Source: Wurfbainia villosa (Eukaryota > Streptophyta > Magnoliopsida > Zingiberales > Zingiberaceae). Taken from it: a DNA stretch of 64,000 bases. How positions within the stretch are numbered: position 1 is the first letter of the stretch; each line of letters begins with the position of its first letter. The position numbers and the translations under genes are program-made. The notes below the pieces were generated by a model. It saw nothing but the letters and a program-made list of their open reading frames with translations. It was not told the DNA's origin and did not search any database. The stretch lies in the NCBI GenBank assembly GCA_025175895.1, contig CM045988.1, positions 10,879,647 through 10,943,646 on the forward strand, written 5' to 3'. Shown here in pieces: positions 21,988 through 35,055 of this stretch.

Positions 21988-23634
21988 ATCTCTCTCTTTT
22001 TGTTGTTTGAAAAAAACCAAACACCTTTGAGTTAGACCACCTAACTCAAATCTCCTTACCAATTGCCCCAAATTGGTAATCTCAACTTCTCCTATAACTT
22101 CTTCCATTAATTCTCCCCCTTTTTGACATACATCAAAAAGGTTCCCCCAAGGAGGTCAATGTCTCATATCCCAATGAGATCTTACAATCTCCCCCTTGGT
22201 CTAAAAACATCTAGGATGCCTTCATCTTCCTAGTGATAAGTCCCATATCACTTAAGAGAGGCAATCCTTACTTCTCCCAATTTCCAAATTGGGCATCTCA
22301 CATTTCCAATTCTCCCCCTCATAAGGAAGAACACATCCATAATCTCATGATGGATACCACCCCCTAAAGGCTTTCTCCCCCTTGACATTGCACCAACAAT
22401 GTCCTTGGAGAGTCCCTAAGCCAATAGGAACACTAACAAATTTAAATTAAGGTAAAGATTCAACATTGAACTTTCACCTTCCTTAAAATTTGATACACAC
22501 CCTAAACAATTTTCCTAATCCATATCCAATGGATTTTCACCATTTCTAATGTTTTTCAAAGCATTTCCTATGGTTAGGAACTGTTAGAGTAGCCTAACAT
22601 AGCTGAAACATGGGCTAAATATCCTTGTTTACCCGAAATCAACCTATCAGTTGGCTCTTTCATATAACAGTTGACTGACATACTATAACAGTCGACTGAT
22701 CTCTGATTTTCAGAAATCAGGTTTTCAGAAATGAAATTTGAAAATGCGTAAGTAAATATATGTATTTCGAAAAATTTTGAAATTTCATATGCACATTACT
22801 TACATGGAATATAATGCGTGAAAAATAGTTTGAAAATAAAATACCCATTAAAATAGGAGATTGATACAAAGTTCAAAAACCATTAAAACTTTAATGTTTT
22901 TGATCTACTTTGTATCAACTTCTTCAATGGTGATTGCTATCAAAAGATAGACTTCACCAAGGTTTTCTAAAAGGATTTTAAAATGATTTTGAAAACCTAT
23001 TTTGAACCATGGACTATTGGCTAGATGTACATGACTTGTACATTAGCTTTCCTCATGATCCATATTTATGATTGAAATAAGTTTAATTTCATCTAGATGC
23101 AACATCTATGCACCTTGAACTTAACTTATTTTCCTAACATCTCACATGTATCTAGGGTGAATAAAACACACACAAGTCAATGTGATTGTGGGATGTGGAA
23201 TTAGGGTTACTATGGCTTCATGTATTTTCTAGGCAACTCTATTTGATTCCCTTATACATGGGACTTCAAATCATGCCATTGTTCTTAAATCAATTTTATT
23301 AATGCATGAATGATCATGGCATAAATGATAACATAAATAAGCATGGCCAATGATCATAATGTCATGGAATATGAATATACTTTAAAAACATGAACATGAC
23401 ATAGAAATCAACCCTAAGTAATAGCATGACATTTTATATGATAAAAAGAGATATGATGTCATGACATGACAAAATGAATTATACAAATAAATCAACACAC
23501 ACACAACAAGACAAAGACACATGGTTTTGCACAAAAAAAATACTTCATTCAAACATAAATTCAGTTTTTACATGCAAAATAGATGTCCAAAATGATATCG
23601 ACCTCACTACAAAAACAAAATACAAAATGTGCGC
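21988..23634 (-). other. J 3' noncoding domain with several polypurine tracts
   Basis: Minus-strand AAAAAGAGAGAGA lies at the LTR border (about 21988-22000) and AAAAAGGGGGAGAA at about 22112-22125, with further CCCCCTT-type stretches at 22192 and 22380. The rest is AT-rich, with words shared with element I. No gene seen. Confidence 0.65.
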
Positions 23635-24306
23635 CTAGCTAGGATCATCTCCTGCAGATGGTGGAGGAGGTGGAGGTTGTTGGCTCAGCGTCTAGGTCCG
23701 CATCATCTCGAAAAAATCAATCTGACGCTGCTCTATCATGCTGAGTTGTTGACCCAGTAGCTGACCAGTGGAAGACTACTCTAGTCTGAGGTCCTCCAAC
23801 TTCGAGTCAACCTTCCCCTAGTACTCCTCAAAACTGGCCTCTAGATGTGCAATCCGCTCTACGAGACTCGCTGCTAGTGCATCTGGTATCATAGGGTCAT
23901 CCTCCTCAACAACTAGCTCCTCATGCTCTGCCGTGGGCTCTCCAGGCTCTATAGCTGGCTCCTCATGCTCCATGGGCTGAGGCCGAGCCAATTTGCTCCA
24001 AAGCTCCTTGGCATCTTGATATTCACCTAGTATAGATAAAATATCATTAGGTGTCAAATCTTCTAAAAGCTTTGTTACCTTAACTTTGGTCTTGATCTTT
24101 TGACGTTGCTCTTGGGTCCACTTTTTCAATTTCAAGACATCTCCCTTCTAATCCCTAAGGGGATCAAAACCTTCCATGATGATGAACCACTCCTCTATGT
24201 CCATCATCAAGAATGTCTCCATTCTCGCCCTCCATGCTAGAAAATTTTCTTGGTCCTATGGTGGAGGTGTGTTGATATCCCATCCTAATTTTCCTTCAAA
24301 TTTCAT
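23635..24306 (-). pseudogene. Degenerate short gag of J
   Basis: The start ATG at 24306 gives MKFEGKLGWDINTP, which aligns with the gag of M (LGWDINTP, then a W-x-x-R-M/I core, KKWT/S-x-x-Q, KELWS-LA). It contains five TAG stops: two in the N-terminal half, then before GKVDSKLEDL, before SSTGQL and before TLSQQ. The tail has proline-rich and coiled-coil-like (LVERIAHLEASFEEY) parts and ends at 23635. No zinc knuckle is seen. It is a much-shortened gag that was probably non-autonomous before it decayed. Confidence 0.7.
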
Positions 24307-24361
24307 CTTGTTCCCTCTAGTACTTTTTCTCCCGAGTGCTAAGTCCGTAGAAGAGCTCCAA

Positions 24362-24373
24362 GCTCTGATACCA
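24362..24373 (-). other. Primer-binding site of J
   Basis: GCTCTGATACCA, i.e. TGGTATCAGAGC on the minus strand, two bases from the LTR. Confidence 0.88.
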
Positions 24374-24375
24374 GT

Positions 24376-25423
24376 TGTTAGGACCTATGCGCCCGGTAGA
24401 GGGTGGGTGAATAGTGTTTCATCGTCGGATGATGGAATTCGATTGTGCTTGCTACACAATGTTAGTACGCAGTGGAAATATGAAATATACAATCAAAATA
24501 AACACAAGTATACTCACAACACAATGATATAATATGGTTTAGAATCGTATGGTTTCTACTCCATAGATTGGGCTCAAAAGAGCCCTAGCGATGCAAACAC
24601 ACACCGCTAATCAAATATACTCCTTCTCGACAACAAGTCAGAGGTAGAGAAACCTCATACAAGTATTCTTACAACAATAAGAAGCAAATACAAGATGAAT
24701 TTACAAAACAACGTAAAGAAAACTTTACAATTATTGCTTTGGAATGTTTGCTTGTTGATTGCTTGAACCGTGCTTGAAGACCCTGATTTGCAGCAGCAAA
24801 TCATCTCAAAGATGCTCAAGAAATCGCTACCAAATCTCTCCCTTCGTGATCCTTTTAAACCTGCAACTTAGGCTGGATTTTGCCTAGCAGTCGATTGATT
24901 GAGACCATCAGTTGACTGCTCCTATAGTCGTTGTCTCATAACGGCATGAGCCACATTGGAAAAGTTCCAATGGATAGACCATCAGTCACCTGATAATACT
25001 CATCAGTCGACTGATCGAGTCATCAATCGAATGTCAAACCCTAATAGTCGACTCGGGAACTTTCTGTCCCCGAATACCCGACAAGTAGTCGACTGATATC
25101 CAGATCAGTCGATTGATAGGACCATCAGTCGACTGCCCAATGATGGCAGTCGACTACTGGGCCATTTCCTACAGTCGAACTCTAGTTGACTCCATCAGTC
25201 GACTGACTATAATATCAATCGACTGATAACCTCATCCATGAGGTTTTAACCCCAAGTATGGTGCCCCCATACTTGCTAGACCACCATTAGCCTAGACCTA
25301 AGCCTTCTAGCCACCTCCATCAGCCTCATGCCTATCAGATCCCTCCAAGTCATCCATGACTTGATCATCCATACACTAGCCTTCAGGTGCTTCCATCGGC
25401 TATTGTCATGCTAAGCTGGTCTA
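24376..25423 (-). repeat. 5' LTR of J, portion before B
   Basis: Aligns to 20351-21410. CAGTCGACTG cluster at about 24885-25230. Its last five bases GTCTA (25419-25423) are the left TSD of B. The LTR resumes at 43010. Confidence 0.85.
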
Positions 25424-27630
25424 TGTTGGGTTTCCGACACCGTGGCGAATGTGTGTTCGAGCATGTTTCGTAAACATGTGCGCAGCGGAAGAAATAAAAA
25501 GCAATAAATCTAATTTATTACAACATACACATCACACGCATGCATAGTACAACATGTGTAGACATAATCGTAGTTTCAAATTTTGTAATAAAAGGAAATT
25601 ACTCTATGTATACCTGACGTATCACGTGTTACGGGAAAGGCATACCGGAGCAACTCTCGCTAGAATCGCCTCTATCCGTATCCACGCCGAGTATCATCGG
25701 GATGACTTCACAAAGACACGAGCCTCGTCTTCATATGAGTCACTAGCCTCGTGTCAAAGACGATGTGATCGAGAGAAGATCACAATCCGAATTCAAAAAT
25801 GAGTCCCCAAAACTCGCTTCTCCGGAGAGGTATTCGTCAACCGTTTGACGAATCCTTCGTCCTCCACCTATGAGGATTACCGGAGATCAAATCCCCGATA
25901 AGGTAGCCACTATCAGAGCTCCAAACATCATCCAAACGACGCTCTAACACGAAGGATACAAGCTGTCCTGAAAATTGGACAGCTTGGTGGAGGATGTTGC
26001 GTCGACCAAAGAGGATGGTCGGCCAACCCTTGGTCGTCGGAACCAAGGTGAGTCACCGGAGGGTCGCCGGAGGATGGCCGGCAGCAGCTTGGATGCCGTC
26101 AACAGCTGGGACGGCGACACAAAAGCTGGGCGGCAAGGAGAACTTGGGCAGTGGGATGGAGAAGAGGGGGAGAGAGTTGGGCGGCTAGGTTTTCTACCAC
26201 ATAAAAGTTATCCATGAAAAACCCTTAAGCTATATTTTTATAGAGACCACATTCTCCTAACGATTATTGATTCATAACTAAAATCCGTTAACCCTCTCCA
26301 ATAACGTAAGTTAAAATAAACCAAACCGCGTTGATCTATTTTAAGTTAAAACGAACCGAACTAATTTTTGGTTCATTCATTTAAAACAAACCAAACCGCT
26401 TTGGTTTATTCTCCACCATTGGATTAGAACCAAACCAATTTGGTTCATCCATCATGTCTCCATAAGACACGGGCCATCCACGCTTCCATTGCGACTGAAA
26501 CGATTTCATGCTCGATCCTTGTTTGGTCCAACCAAACCTAGTTTCTCTCGGTCTGAGAATCTCATTCTCAAGCTCATTTTAAATCCTTCGGATTACGCTC
26601 ATTGTGCGTATGACCAAATAGGTTCTCGGTTTTTGTTGGCCGTCTATAATTAACCATTAATTATAGAATGATCATGAGTGGCACCTAGTAGTACATCATG
26701 ATCCCCAATTAAATGAAACATCAACGGTTGATTCAGAACTATTTTTGAAACCCTTCAGCAGCTACAATGAATCGTGACCCATTCCCTTCACGCATCTTAT
26801 ACCCACTTGATTCAGGACATTGTCTATAGTGTCAGTCCCCACTAGGTTGACTACGTCACACCTAGCCCAAGTATCATTTCCTCATCCTACGGATTCTAGT
26901 TACTGAACATGTATCCAAGAGTACCATACTCTAAACATGTAATGCTTTGGCCAAAGACTTTAGTAACAATCCGACAAGAGGCCATGAGTATACATCTCCT
27001 CGCAAGGAGTGGTGAATCCTTTATAGGCTATTCAAATACCTTCGGCCACTTCGACTTATACCCAATCAACGTGGGTCCACATCTCCTCAGAGATGCTTGC
27101 TTAAGATGTCAAAGCATAAGTCTTTATGACCAAGATGACTTGAATACCACAAGTCGAAGGAACATCGCACTTAAGCTGCAATAAAAACTTCATTGACATA
27201 TCCATATATGAAGAGAACCATATGAAGTCTTACAGCTGGTCACTCCAATAAACTAGTTACCATAACTAGCATCCAGGATTAACTCCGGACATCATAATGT
27301 CTCCAGCCAGTGAGAATCAGCTGCTTGGACACACCAAGGAGTATACCTCGTGCTAGTCTTGACAGAATTGATGGTGTCCCAATCCATCAATTCATCGACT
27401 AGGGATAATTCCAATACATCACAATTACACATGTAGAGATACTCACTAGTTGTGATCCAATCACAAATTCTCTCATGCTGTGAATTGTATTGCGGACATT
27501 CAGTAAATGAGTTTAAGATCCAATCAAATATATGAAAACATGTATACTCAAATAGTGAATCTTCATTTATCAAATAAATGGTACAACCATAAGGCGATTG
27601 CCTTATGACACCTTTCATATATTACTAACA
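25424..27630 (-). repeat. 3' LTR of B
   Basis: Plus strand starts TGTTGGGTTTCCGACACCG and ends TATTACTAACA. Carries AACCAAA-type arrays at about 26290-26420 and a TATA-like box near 26230-26245. 2207 bp, matching the H LTR length. Confidence 0.88.
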
Positions 27631-29581
27631 AACTCCCACTTGGCCTAATGCCAATCGCCATGGTATCCAATACCATAAGCTCTAACATGACCCTAAAACT
27701 TACTTTGAGGTAATGTCTTAGTTAAAGGATCTGCTAAGTTCCTTTCTGTGGGAATTTTCTCGATTTGTATTTTCTTCCTACTAATGATCTCTCTGATCAA
27801 ATGATAGCGGCAAAGCACATGTTTGGATCATTGATGAGACCACATCAAGTTTATAGATGAACTTCTTGATCCAAATCGCTTCCTTTGTTGCTTCCAAAGC
27901 TACAATGTATTCTTCGAAAGGTGTATCCCAGGCCTGATGGGTAGGAAACCTTTCTTAGATTCCGACATGCTAAACCACTTTAGCACTCGGTCTATATATG
28001 TAAAATGTGAAAGACCAAGCAACCGTTTCGATCTATTCATATAGATCTTAATCCCGAGGATGTAGGTTGCTTCTCCTAGGTATTTCATGGAGAATGTCTT
28101 GGATAATCAAATTTTAACTGACTGTAAAATAGAAACATCATTTTCTATTAGTAATATGTCATCGACATATAATACTAGGAACACGACTGCACTCCCACTA
28201 ACCTTCTTATACACACAAGGTTCATTCGGATTTTGTGAGAAATCAAACTTTTTGATTGTCTCATCAAAACGGATATTCCAGCTCTTGGATGCTTACTTGA
28301 GTCCATATATGGACCATCGCAGTTTGCATACCTTGGTTTTATCAACCGATGTGAAACCCTCAGGCTGTATCATATACACGTCCTCGAGTAGGTTTCCATT
28401 AAGAAAAGTTATTTTCACATCCATCTTCCATATCTCATAATCATAATGAGCCACTATGGCTAGGAGCATCCGAATGGATTTAAGCATAGCAACAGACGAA
28501 TAGGTTTTGTCATAATCAATACCTTGCTTTTGACGATATCCTTTCTCCACCAATATACCCTTATAGGTAATTACATTACCATCCATGTCAGTTTTCTTCT
28601 TGAAAATCCACTTGCACCCTATAGGCTTATGCCTTCAGGTGGATCAACCAAGTTCCAAACTTGATTTTTATACATGGAATCCATTTCTGACTTCATGGCT
28701 TCAAGCCATTTGTCCCTTTCTAAACTTTTCAGAACTTCTTCATAATTTATAGGCTCCTCATCATCATTGAGTAACACGTCGTTCGATTCACTTACGAGAA
28801 ATACATATCTCTCAGGAATGTTGCGTGTCCTACCAGATCTACGAAGATGTGGTGTCACAATAGGTTTAGCCGATGTTTCATCACTATGAGTCATCGATCG
28901 AGGTGCTTGACTAGGTATCTCTTCAATGTCTACTGGAGTCTCTTGAACCTCCTCAAGTTCAACGACACTCCCTCTGTTTTCTTGCAAGAGAAACTCTTTC
29001 TCTAGAAACACAGCATTCCATGAAACAAACACCTTTTGTTCCAAGGGATGATAGAATTGGTAACCCCTCGTTTCCTTAGGGTATCCAATAAATAGACATT
29101 TATCAGACTTAGCATCCAATTTGTCTAACATAGTCCGCTTCACATAAGCAGGACAACCTCATATCTTCAAGTAAGATAAATGAGGTTTCTTACTAGCCCA
29201 TATCTCATATGGAGTAGTAGAGACTACCCTGGTCGGGACTCTATTTAACAAGTAAACAACTGTCTAAGGTGCATAGCCCCAAAAGGACTTAGGAAGATTC
29301 GCGTGATTTATCATTGACCTGACCATGTCCAACAAGGTCCGGTTTCACCTCTCAGATACACCATTAAGTTGTGGTGTATACGGCGGAGTCCATTGAGACA
29401 ATATACCATTGTCCCTCAGATAATCTAGAAACTCTTGACTCAAGTATTCACCACCTCGATCCGATCTAAGTATTTTAATACTCTTGCCAAGTTGTTTCTC
29501 TACTTCATTTCTGAAATCTTTTAACCTTCCAAAGGTTTCAGACTTGTGTTTTATCAACAACACATACCCAAACCGTGAGTG
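27631..29581 (-). pseudogene. B pol, downstream half: integrase part 2, RT, RNase H remnant
   Basis: Directly after C on the minus strand the integrase resumes at DHSRFGYV (29581). It has the second Asp (LRSDRGGEYLS) and NGVSER followed by a TGA where Arg is expected (about 29341). 29143-28619 holds the IN C-terminus and linker. RT runs 28586 to about 27900, with MDVKITFLNG and, near 28165, LYVDD. HLSK is then joined directly to the RNase H EYIVALEA block at about 27905, deleting the RT thumb and the RNase H N-terminus. 27631-27645 is the polypurine tract. Confidence 0.85.
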
Positions 29582-29586
29582 ATCAT

Positions 29587-30803
29587 TGTTAGGGCAATCT
29601 CTTGCCATGATAAGGTTTTGATGTGTGTGGCAAAGGGTTTAAGTTAGTTTGTAATTGTGATTTGATATGTGCGTTGAAGTCGTGCAAGGCTTAGTAATTC
29701 GCACATGGAGACTAGGCAAGTTTCACATCTCATGACTCGGTCCTTGAGTCGGTGAAGGATAGCTTTGGAGAAGCCGTGCGCTTGGAGCATCCGAGGGACC
29801 GCCGGACGAGTATCTTGGAGTGAAGCCGGAGGAAGTAGACTTTAGGGCGAGACGCGAAGGATGGCGCTGCAGAGCCGTGCACTTGGCACATCCGAGGGAC
29901 ATGGCCAGACGAAGAGAACTTCGAAGGCGAGGGACTCCGAGGGATGAGAGTGAGCGAATGTAACCAAGGAAGGGGTAGCTCTTAGGTGAAACTTGGCCAT
30001 TTGGCTAAGTGTCGGATCCGATCGATCGCCATGGGTAGCGGTCGGTATCGCTCGATCAAACTCGATTTGGTTTAAGACTAGGGTGATGTCGATGGCGTCG
30101 GTGATGAATCGATGTCGGCGGTGATGATCGATGATCGATGTCCGACTACCATGGAATGGCAGCGATCATTGTCAACACTGCACTGCGCACGAGAATGTAG
30201 TCGACTTCGTGGAGCACTCGACTGATCGAGCATCATTCGATTGATGGTAATATAAGTCGACTGATGCCAGTACCGTTGGATGAAATCCAACGTAGAAAGT
30301 GGCCATTATTGGGCAATGGCTACAGGACCAGTCGACTGATCGGGGCATCAGTCGACTGCTCCTGTGTCAACGGGAAGAAACCCTCTTCCTCTATAAAAAG
30401 GAAGGGCATGGGGCTTTGGGAGGTTAATGCTTCAACTCTAATCTTCTCCCAAAGTGCTACAAACATCTTCCCACTCTTCTTACTTTCTTTTACTTCATTC
30501 TTATTGTAAGAAGAGTGATCTTGATTGTAAAGGTTACCTCCACCTAGCTTGGTGCAAAGGAGAGACCAATAGTGGATTGGTTTTGGCGGAGTGATTCACC
30601 GAAGAAGAATCGGATTGTGGATTAGCGGCGTAGCCGTGAACCATGTTAAATCTCGGTGTTTATATTTTTTGTATTTCTCTTTGTTTAATTTGCTTGTCTT
30701 TATTGTTTTCGTTGCGCTAATCTCTTTGCAGACGAGCAAATTACGCCATCCATCGTAAGAGGGATATTCACCCCCCTCTAGCCGGCCAATCGATCCCCCA
30801 ACA
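29587..30803 (+). repeat. LTR1 of C
   Basis: 1217 bp, TGTTAGGGCAATC...GATCCCCCAACA. TATA at 30392-30399; palindromes upstream at about 30190-30360, with the more distal array eroded to GATCGATCG-type sequence (30015-30140). End motif ATTCACCCCCCTCTAG at 30766-30781. Confidence 0.9.
30392..30399 (+). promoter_or_regulatory. TATA box of C LTR1
   Basis: TATAAAAA in CTCTATAAAAAGGAAGG. Identical boxes at 34644 (LTR2) and 36590 (LTR3). Confidence 0.7.
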
Positions 30804-30805
30804 AG

Positions 30806-30817
30806 TGGTATCAGATC
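30806..30817 (+). other. Primer-binding site of C, first internal domain
   Basis: TGGTATCAGATC, one change from the TGGTATCAGAGC kept in the second internal domain at 35058-35069. Confidence 0.85.
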
Positions 30818-30866
30818 AAGGTTGCTTGTCAAGGACTAACCGCCGCAACAAGCACTTCATCAAAAG

Positions 30867-32586
30867 ATGGCCGGCTCGAACATTCATCCGCCAAAGTTCG
30901 AAGGGGAATTCACTTGGTGGAAGAAGCGAATGGACGTATTCTTCGAGACTGATTTTGATATTATGCTTATAATGGAAAATGGTTTCGAGTTGCCTAGGTA
31001 TGAAAGGGGTGAACCAATCGAAAAATCACGATGGACTAAGAAGCAAAGAGAAGAGCACCTTGCAAACTCAAAGGCAAAACATCATCTTCTCAATGTGCTC
31101 CCTCAACAAGAGATCAACTAGATCGGAGAATGTGCTAGCGCCAAAGAGATGTGGGAGAAGCTTGTAGAACTACATGAAGGCACATCCGAGGCAAAGCTAG
31201 CAAGGAGAGATGTCTTCCGCTCCCAACTCAACAACATTAAACTAGAAAAGAGAGAAAAGGTACTTTCCTTACATTCTCGTTTCAAGGAAATTATAACCGG
31301 TTTGTCAAGTGTAGGTGAGAAGCTATCAAACCGGGATATGGTCATGAAGGCTATAGATGCTTTTCCGCGGTCCTCAAAGTGGAGCTTCATTGTGGACTCC
31401 TTCTATATTTCGAAGAATTTAAAAGTGAGCACCTTGGAAGAGTTCTTCTCAACAATGGAGCTTCATGAAACAAGACTTGAACGAATAGTTGAAGAGCCTA
31501 GAATCCAACCTTCAAGAGGAGTAGCCTTGATGCCCAACAAGGGGAAGAAGAAGATGGAGATTCCCTCCTCCTCCGATGAAGCATCTTCCTCCTCCATGGA
31601 TAGCACGGAAGAAGCGTATATGGTATGGAGGGTAAGGCGTGCATTAAAAGGTTTTAGATTTAATAAATCTAATGATAGGAATAGAAGACCAAAAGGGAAA
31701 ATTATTTTCTACAATTGCCAAGGAGAAGGACACATAAGGGACAATTGTCCTCTCCTAAATAAGAGCAAAGAAGAAAGGAAGAAGAAGGAAGAAAAGAAGA
31801 AAAAGGGGAGCAAAAAGAAGGAAGAAGAGAAGAAGGCTAAAGAAAAGGGGAAGGCCAAGGCGTTCAAAGCAAAGACATGGGATGATCTTCCTTCCTCATC
31901 TTCATCCGAAGAAGAGGAACAAGTCTACTCCAACCTTGCATTGATGGCCTTCGATGATTTGGATTGCTCTTCCACCGAAAATGAAGAATCAAGCTCAAGT
32001 GGAGAGAGCTCAAATGAAGGGGGAGCCTCCTCTACCTCCTCATCCGAAGAAGAAGAGGACATGAAAACTATGGTAACTAACCTTTCACCCCATAAGATAA
32101 TTTCCATGATTTCTAGTCTTACTAAGAATTTATTTAGAGCTAAGAAAAAGAATAAGAGCACGCTAGATCAAATTAAGGACTTAGAAAATAAACTAGAAAA
32201 AGCATGCTTAAATGAAAATGAAAATGATTCTTCTTGTCATGATGATGCATGCTCACATGAATATATGTTATTTAATGTTAGTGATGCATGCATAGATGAA
32301 AATAGGGCTTTAAGGGAAAAGGTAGATTATTTAACCAAAGCCCTAGAAAAAATTCACTATTGGCTCAAATACATTGAACAAGATAATTGGGAGCCAAAGA
32401 GCAAGCTTTAACAAAAAGGGCCTAGGATATAAAGAAAAGAAAAATGAAAAGGCCTATAAATGCCTAATTGCTAGGGGAAAAGATAAAAAGAAGGTAATAG
32501 CTAGGAAATGGATCCCCAAGGAGTATCTTGTGAACCCCATAGGAAAGAACCTATTTTGGGTTCCAAAATCCATCCTTAAGGGTTAG
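30867..32586 (+). pseudogene. gag of C, one stop and one frameshift
   Basis: Encodes the gag polyprotein of the N/C family, about 570 residues. The start MAGSNIHPPKFEGEF lies 50 bp after the PBS. The N-terminal capsid-like domain contains WWKKRM and LVELHEGTSEAKLARRD. An in-frame TAG at 31119-31121 replaces an Arg found in N. The frame reopens to 32411 and covers the zinc knuckle (C-x2-C-x4-H-x4-C, FYNCQGEGHIRDNC, with the first Cys changed to Phe), a Lys/Glu-rich block, Ser/Glu-acidic blocks and a coiled-coil-like stretch. A frameshift at about 32375-32400 leads to the conserved C-terminus WIPKEYLVNP...WVPKS. No pol follows. The first knuckle Cys (ICYNC in N) is FYN here, so nucleic-acid binding may also be impaired. 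Confidence 0.88.
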
Positions 32587-33856
32587 AACAACCCAAGGAT
32601 AGTCAACCATATGGACTTGACCTATATCATATTTTTGGTGGACTTAGGATGGTGGGACAACATTTTTGAAATAGTGTTGGGTGATGATAATGTGCCCATA
32701 AATAGATAATAATGCTTAAATCATGATATTTAATGAAATTGCTATGTATATTTGCAATCATGATTTATGATTTTGATATTTGGCACATAATCATGAGAAA
32801 TAGGACTTAAATCATGCTTTAGGTGATACTTGCTTATTATCATGATATCATACCTAATGCATGATTATTGTTTGATGAACACATGTGCTTCATGATCATA
32901 ATGTGAAATTAATATCTTTATGATCATGTGAATTTTTAGGATGATACTTAACCTGATAGAATTTCATGAATATAATGGTTAAGTATATATATAAATACCT
33001 CTAGGATGCATCTCACACTCACTATAGGGTACCTTGATTGAAAACTTAGCATGAGTGAGATGTTTGGATGATACAAATGTCCATTAATTCCTATGACATT
33101 TAGATGGTCATTTAATGTGTCAAATTAGCAATAATAGACCAATCATGGGGAAGGCTTATGTTTAATTCATAGACATATTGCCCAAAGATCATGGTTGGAT
33201 ATTTCATAAGTTTTCAAAACAATTTCTTACTTTAAAATTTGTGTATTCATATTTTGAAACAATTGGATGCAAAACTAGGTAGTAAACTTGATACTAGAAT
33301 GATCAAAAACCTAGTGGTTTTTAAAGCTTTTGGATTTTTGGAAAATACTTGAAAATATAATGATTTTTCATAGGCAACTATTTTTCATTGATAGATATAC
33401 TTAAAAGAAATGTGATCCCCAACTTTCATGATTTTTCGAATTTTCTGGATTTTTAAACGCATTTCTAAAATTCATCCAGAAAAATCAGAAATTCCGATAT
33501 GCTTGTGCGGTCATTGGTAATCGAACCGATCGGTGCTAATCAGACTAGTAAAGGCTGAATTCAGATTTTAAATCAATTTTTGGTATTGTCCTTCTATTAG
33601 ACTTGATGTCATGGGTTTATAACTTAGTATTAATCTTTTTGATGATGTAAAAGGGGAGAAATGATTATGTTCAAGTAAATTATGATAGGAGGAGAAAAAT
33701 TATGATAGGGGGAGAAATATGGGGAGTTTCATGGATTAAGGGGGAGTAGCATGTTGCTATATCATGTTTATGTTTACATGCTTTCTTACCTTATAAATTC
33801 TATCAAATGTTTGTAGCTAACTTAAACGGATTGCCACACATCAAAAAGGGGGAGAT
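32587..33856 (+). other. C 3' noncoding domain with repeated polypurine tracts
   Basis: About 1.27 kb, AT-rich, no coding frame. Polypurine tracts of the type GGGGGAGA occur near 33650, 33690, 33710, 33740 and directly at the LTR (AAAAAGGGGGAGAT, 33844-33856). Multiple polypurine tracts before the 3' LTR are a Sirevirus feature. Confidence 0.75.
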
Positions 33857-35055
33857 TGTTAGGGCAATCTCTTGCCATGATAAGGTTTTGATGTGTGTGG
33901 CAAAGGGTTTAAGTTAGTTTGTAATTGTGATTTGATATGTGTGTTGAAGTCGTGCAGGGCTTAGTAATTCGCACATGGAGACTAGGCGAGTTTCACATCT
34001 CATGACTCGGTCCTTAAGTTGGTGAAGGATGGCTTTGCGGAAGTCGTGCGCTTGGAGCATCAGAGGGACCGCCGGACGAAGAGCTTGGAGTGAAGCCGGA
34101 GGAAGTAGACTTCAGGGTGAGACGCGAAGGATGGCGCTGCAGAGCCGTGCGCTTGGTGCATCCGAGGGACGTGGCCGGACGAAGAGAACTTCGAAGGCGA
34201 GGGACTCCGAGGGATGAGAGTGAGCGAATGTAACCCGGGAAGGGGTAGCTCTTAGGTGAAACTTGGCCATTTGGCTAAGTGTCGGATGAGCTTTCCCGAC
34301 ACCAGTTGACTGCCATGAACTAGCAGTCGACTCCTCTGAGTCGAACTCAGTTCGACTGGTTTAAGACTAGGGTTTAGTGCTTGGCGATCGCCATGGATCG
34401 CGATCAATCGATGTCGACGTCGATCGCCTACGAGGAATGGCGGTCGATCAACACTACACGACACGCAGAATGTAGTCGACTTCGGCGAGCACTCGATCGA
34501 TCGAGCATCGATCGGTGATGCGATCCGTTGGATGAAATCCAACGTTGAAAGCGATCATTATTAGGCAATGGCTACAGGACCAGTCGACTGATCGGGGCAT
34601 CAGTCGACTGCTCCTGTGTCAACGGGAAGAAACCCTCTTCCTCTATAAAAAGGAAGGGGATGGGGCTTTGGGAGGTTAATGCTTCAACTCTAATCTTCTC
34701 CCAAAGTGCCACAAACATCTTCCCACTCTTCTTACTTGCTTTTACTTCATTCTTATTGTAAGAAGAGTGATCTTGATTATAAAGGTTACCTCCACCTAGC
34801 TTGGTGCAAAGGAGAGACCAATAGTGGATTGGTTTTGGCAGAGTGATTCACCGAGGACGAATCGGGTCGTGGATTAGCGGCGTAGCCGTGAACGACGTTA
34901 AATCTAGGTGTTTGTATTGTTTTTATTTCTCTTTGTTTAATTTGCTTGTCTTTGTTGTTTTCGCTGCGCTAATCTCTTTGCAGAGGAGCAAATTACGCCA
35001 TCCATCGTAAGAGGGCTATTCACCCCCCTCTAGCCGGCCAATCGATCCCCCAACA
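33857..35055 (+). repeat. LTR2 of C (shared middle LTR)
   Basis: 1199 bp, same ends as LTR1. It is followed directly by a PBS and a gag start, so it acts as 3' LTR of the first unit and 5' LTR of the second. Some palindromes are intact (34310-34335, 34580-34620) and some eroded (34385-34530). Confidence 0.9.

Noticed and set aside
33857..35055. LTR2 as the trace of two independent insertions side by side
   Set aside because: No target duplication at the inner borders; a polypurine tract leads in and a PBS leads out, so it is a shared LTR of one tandem element.
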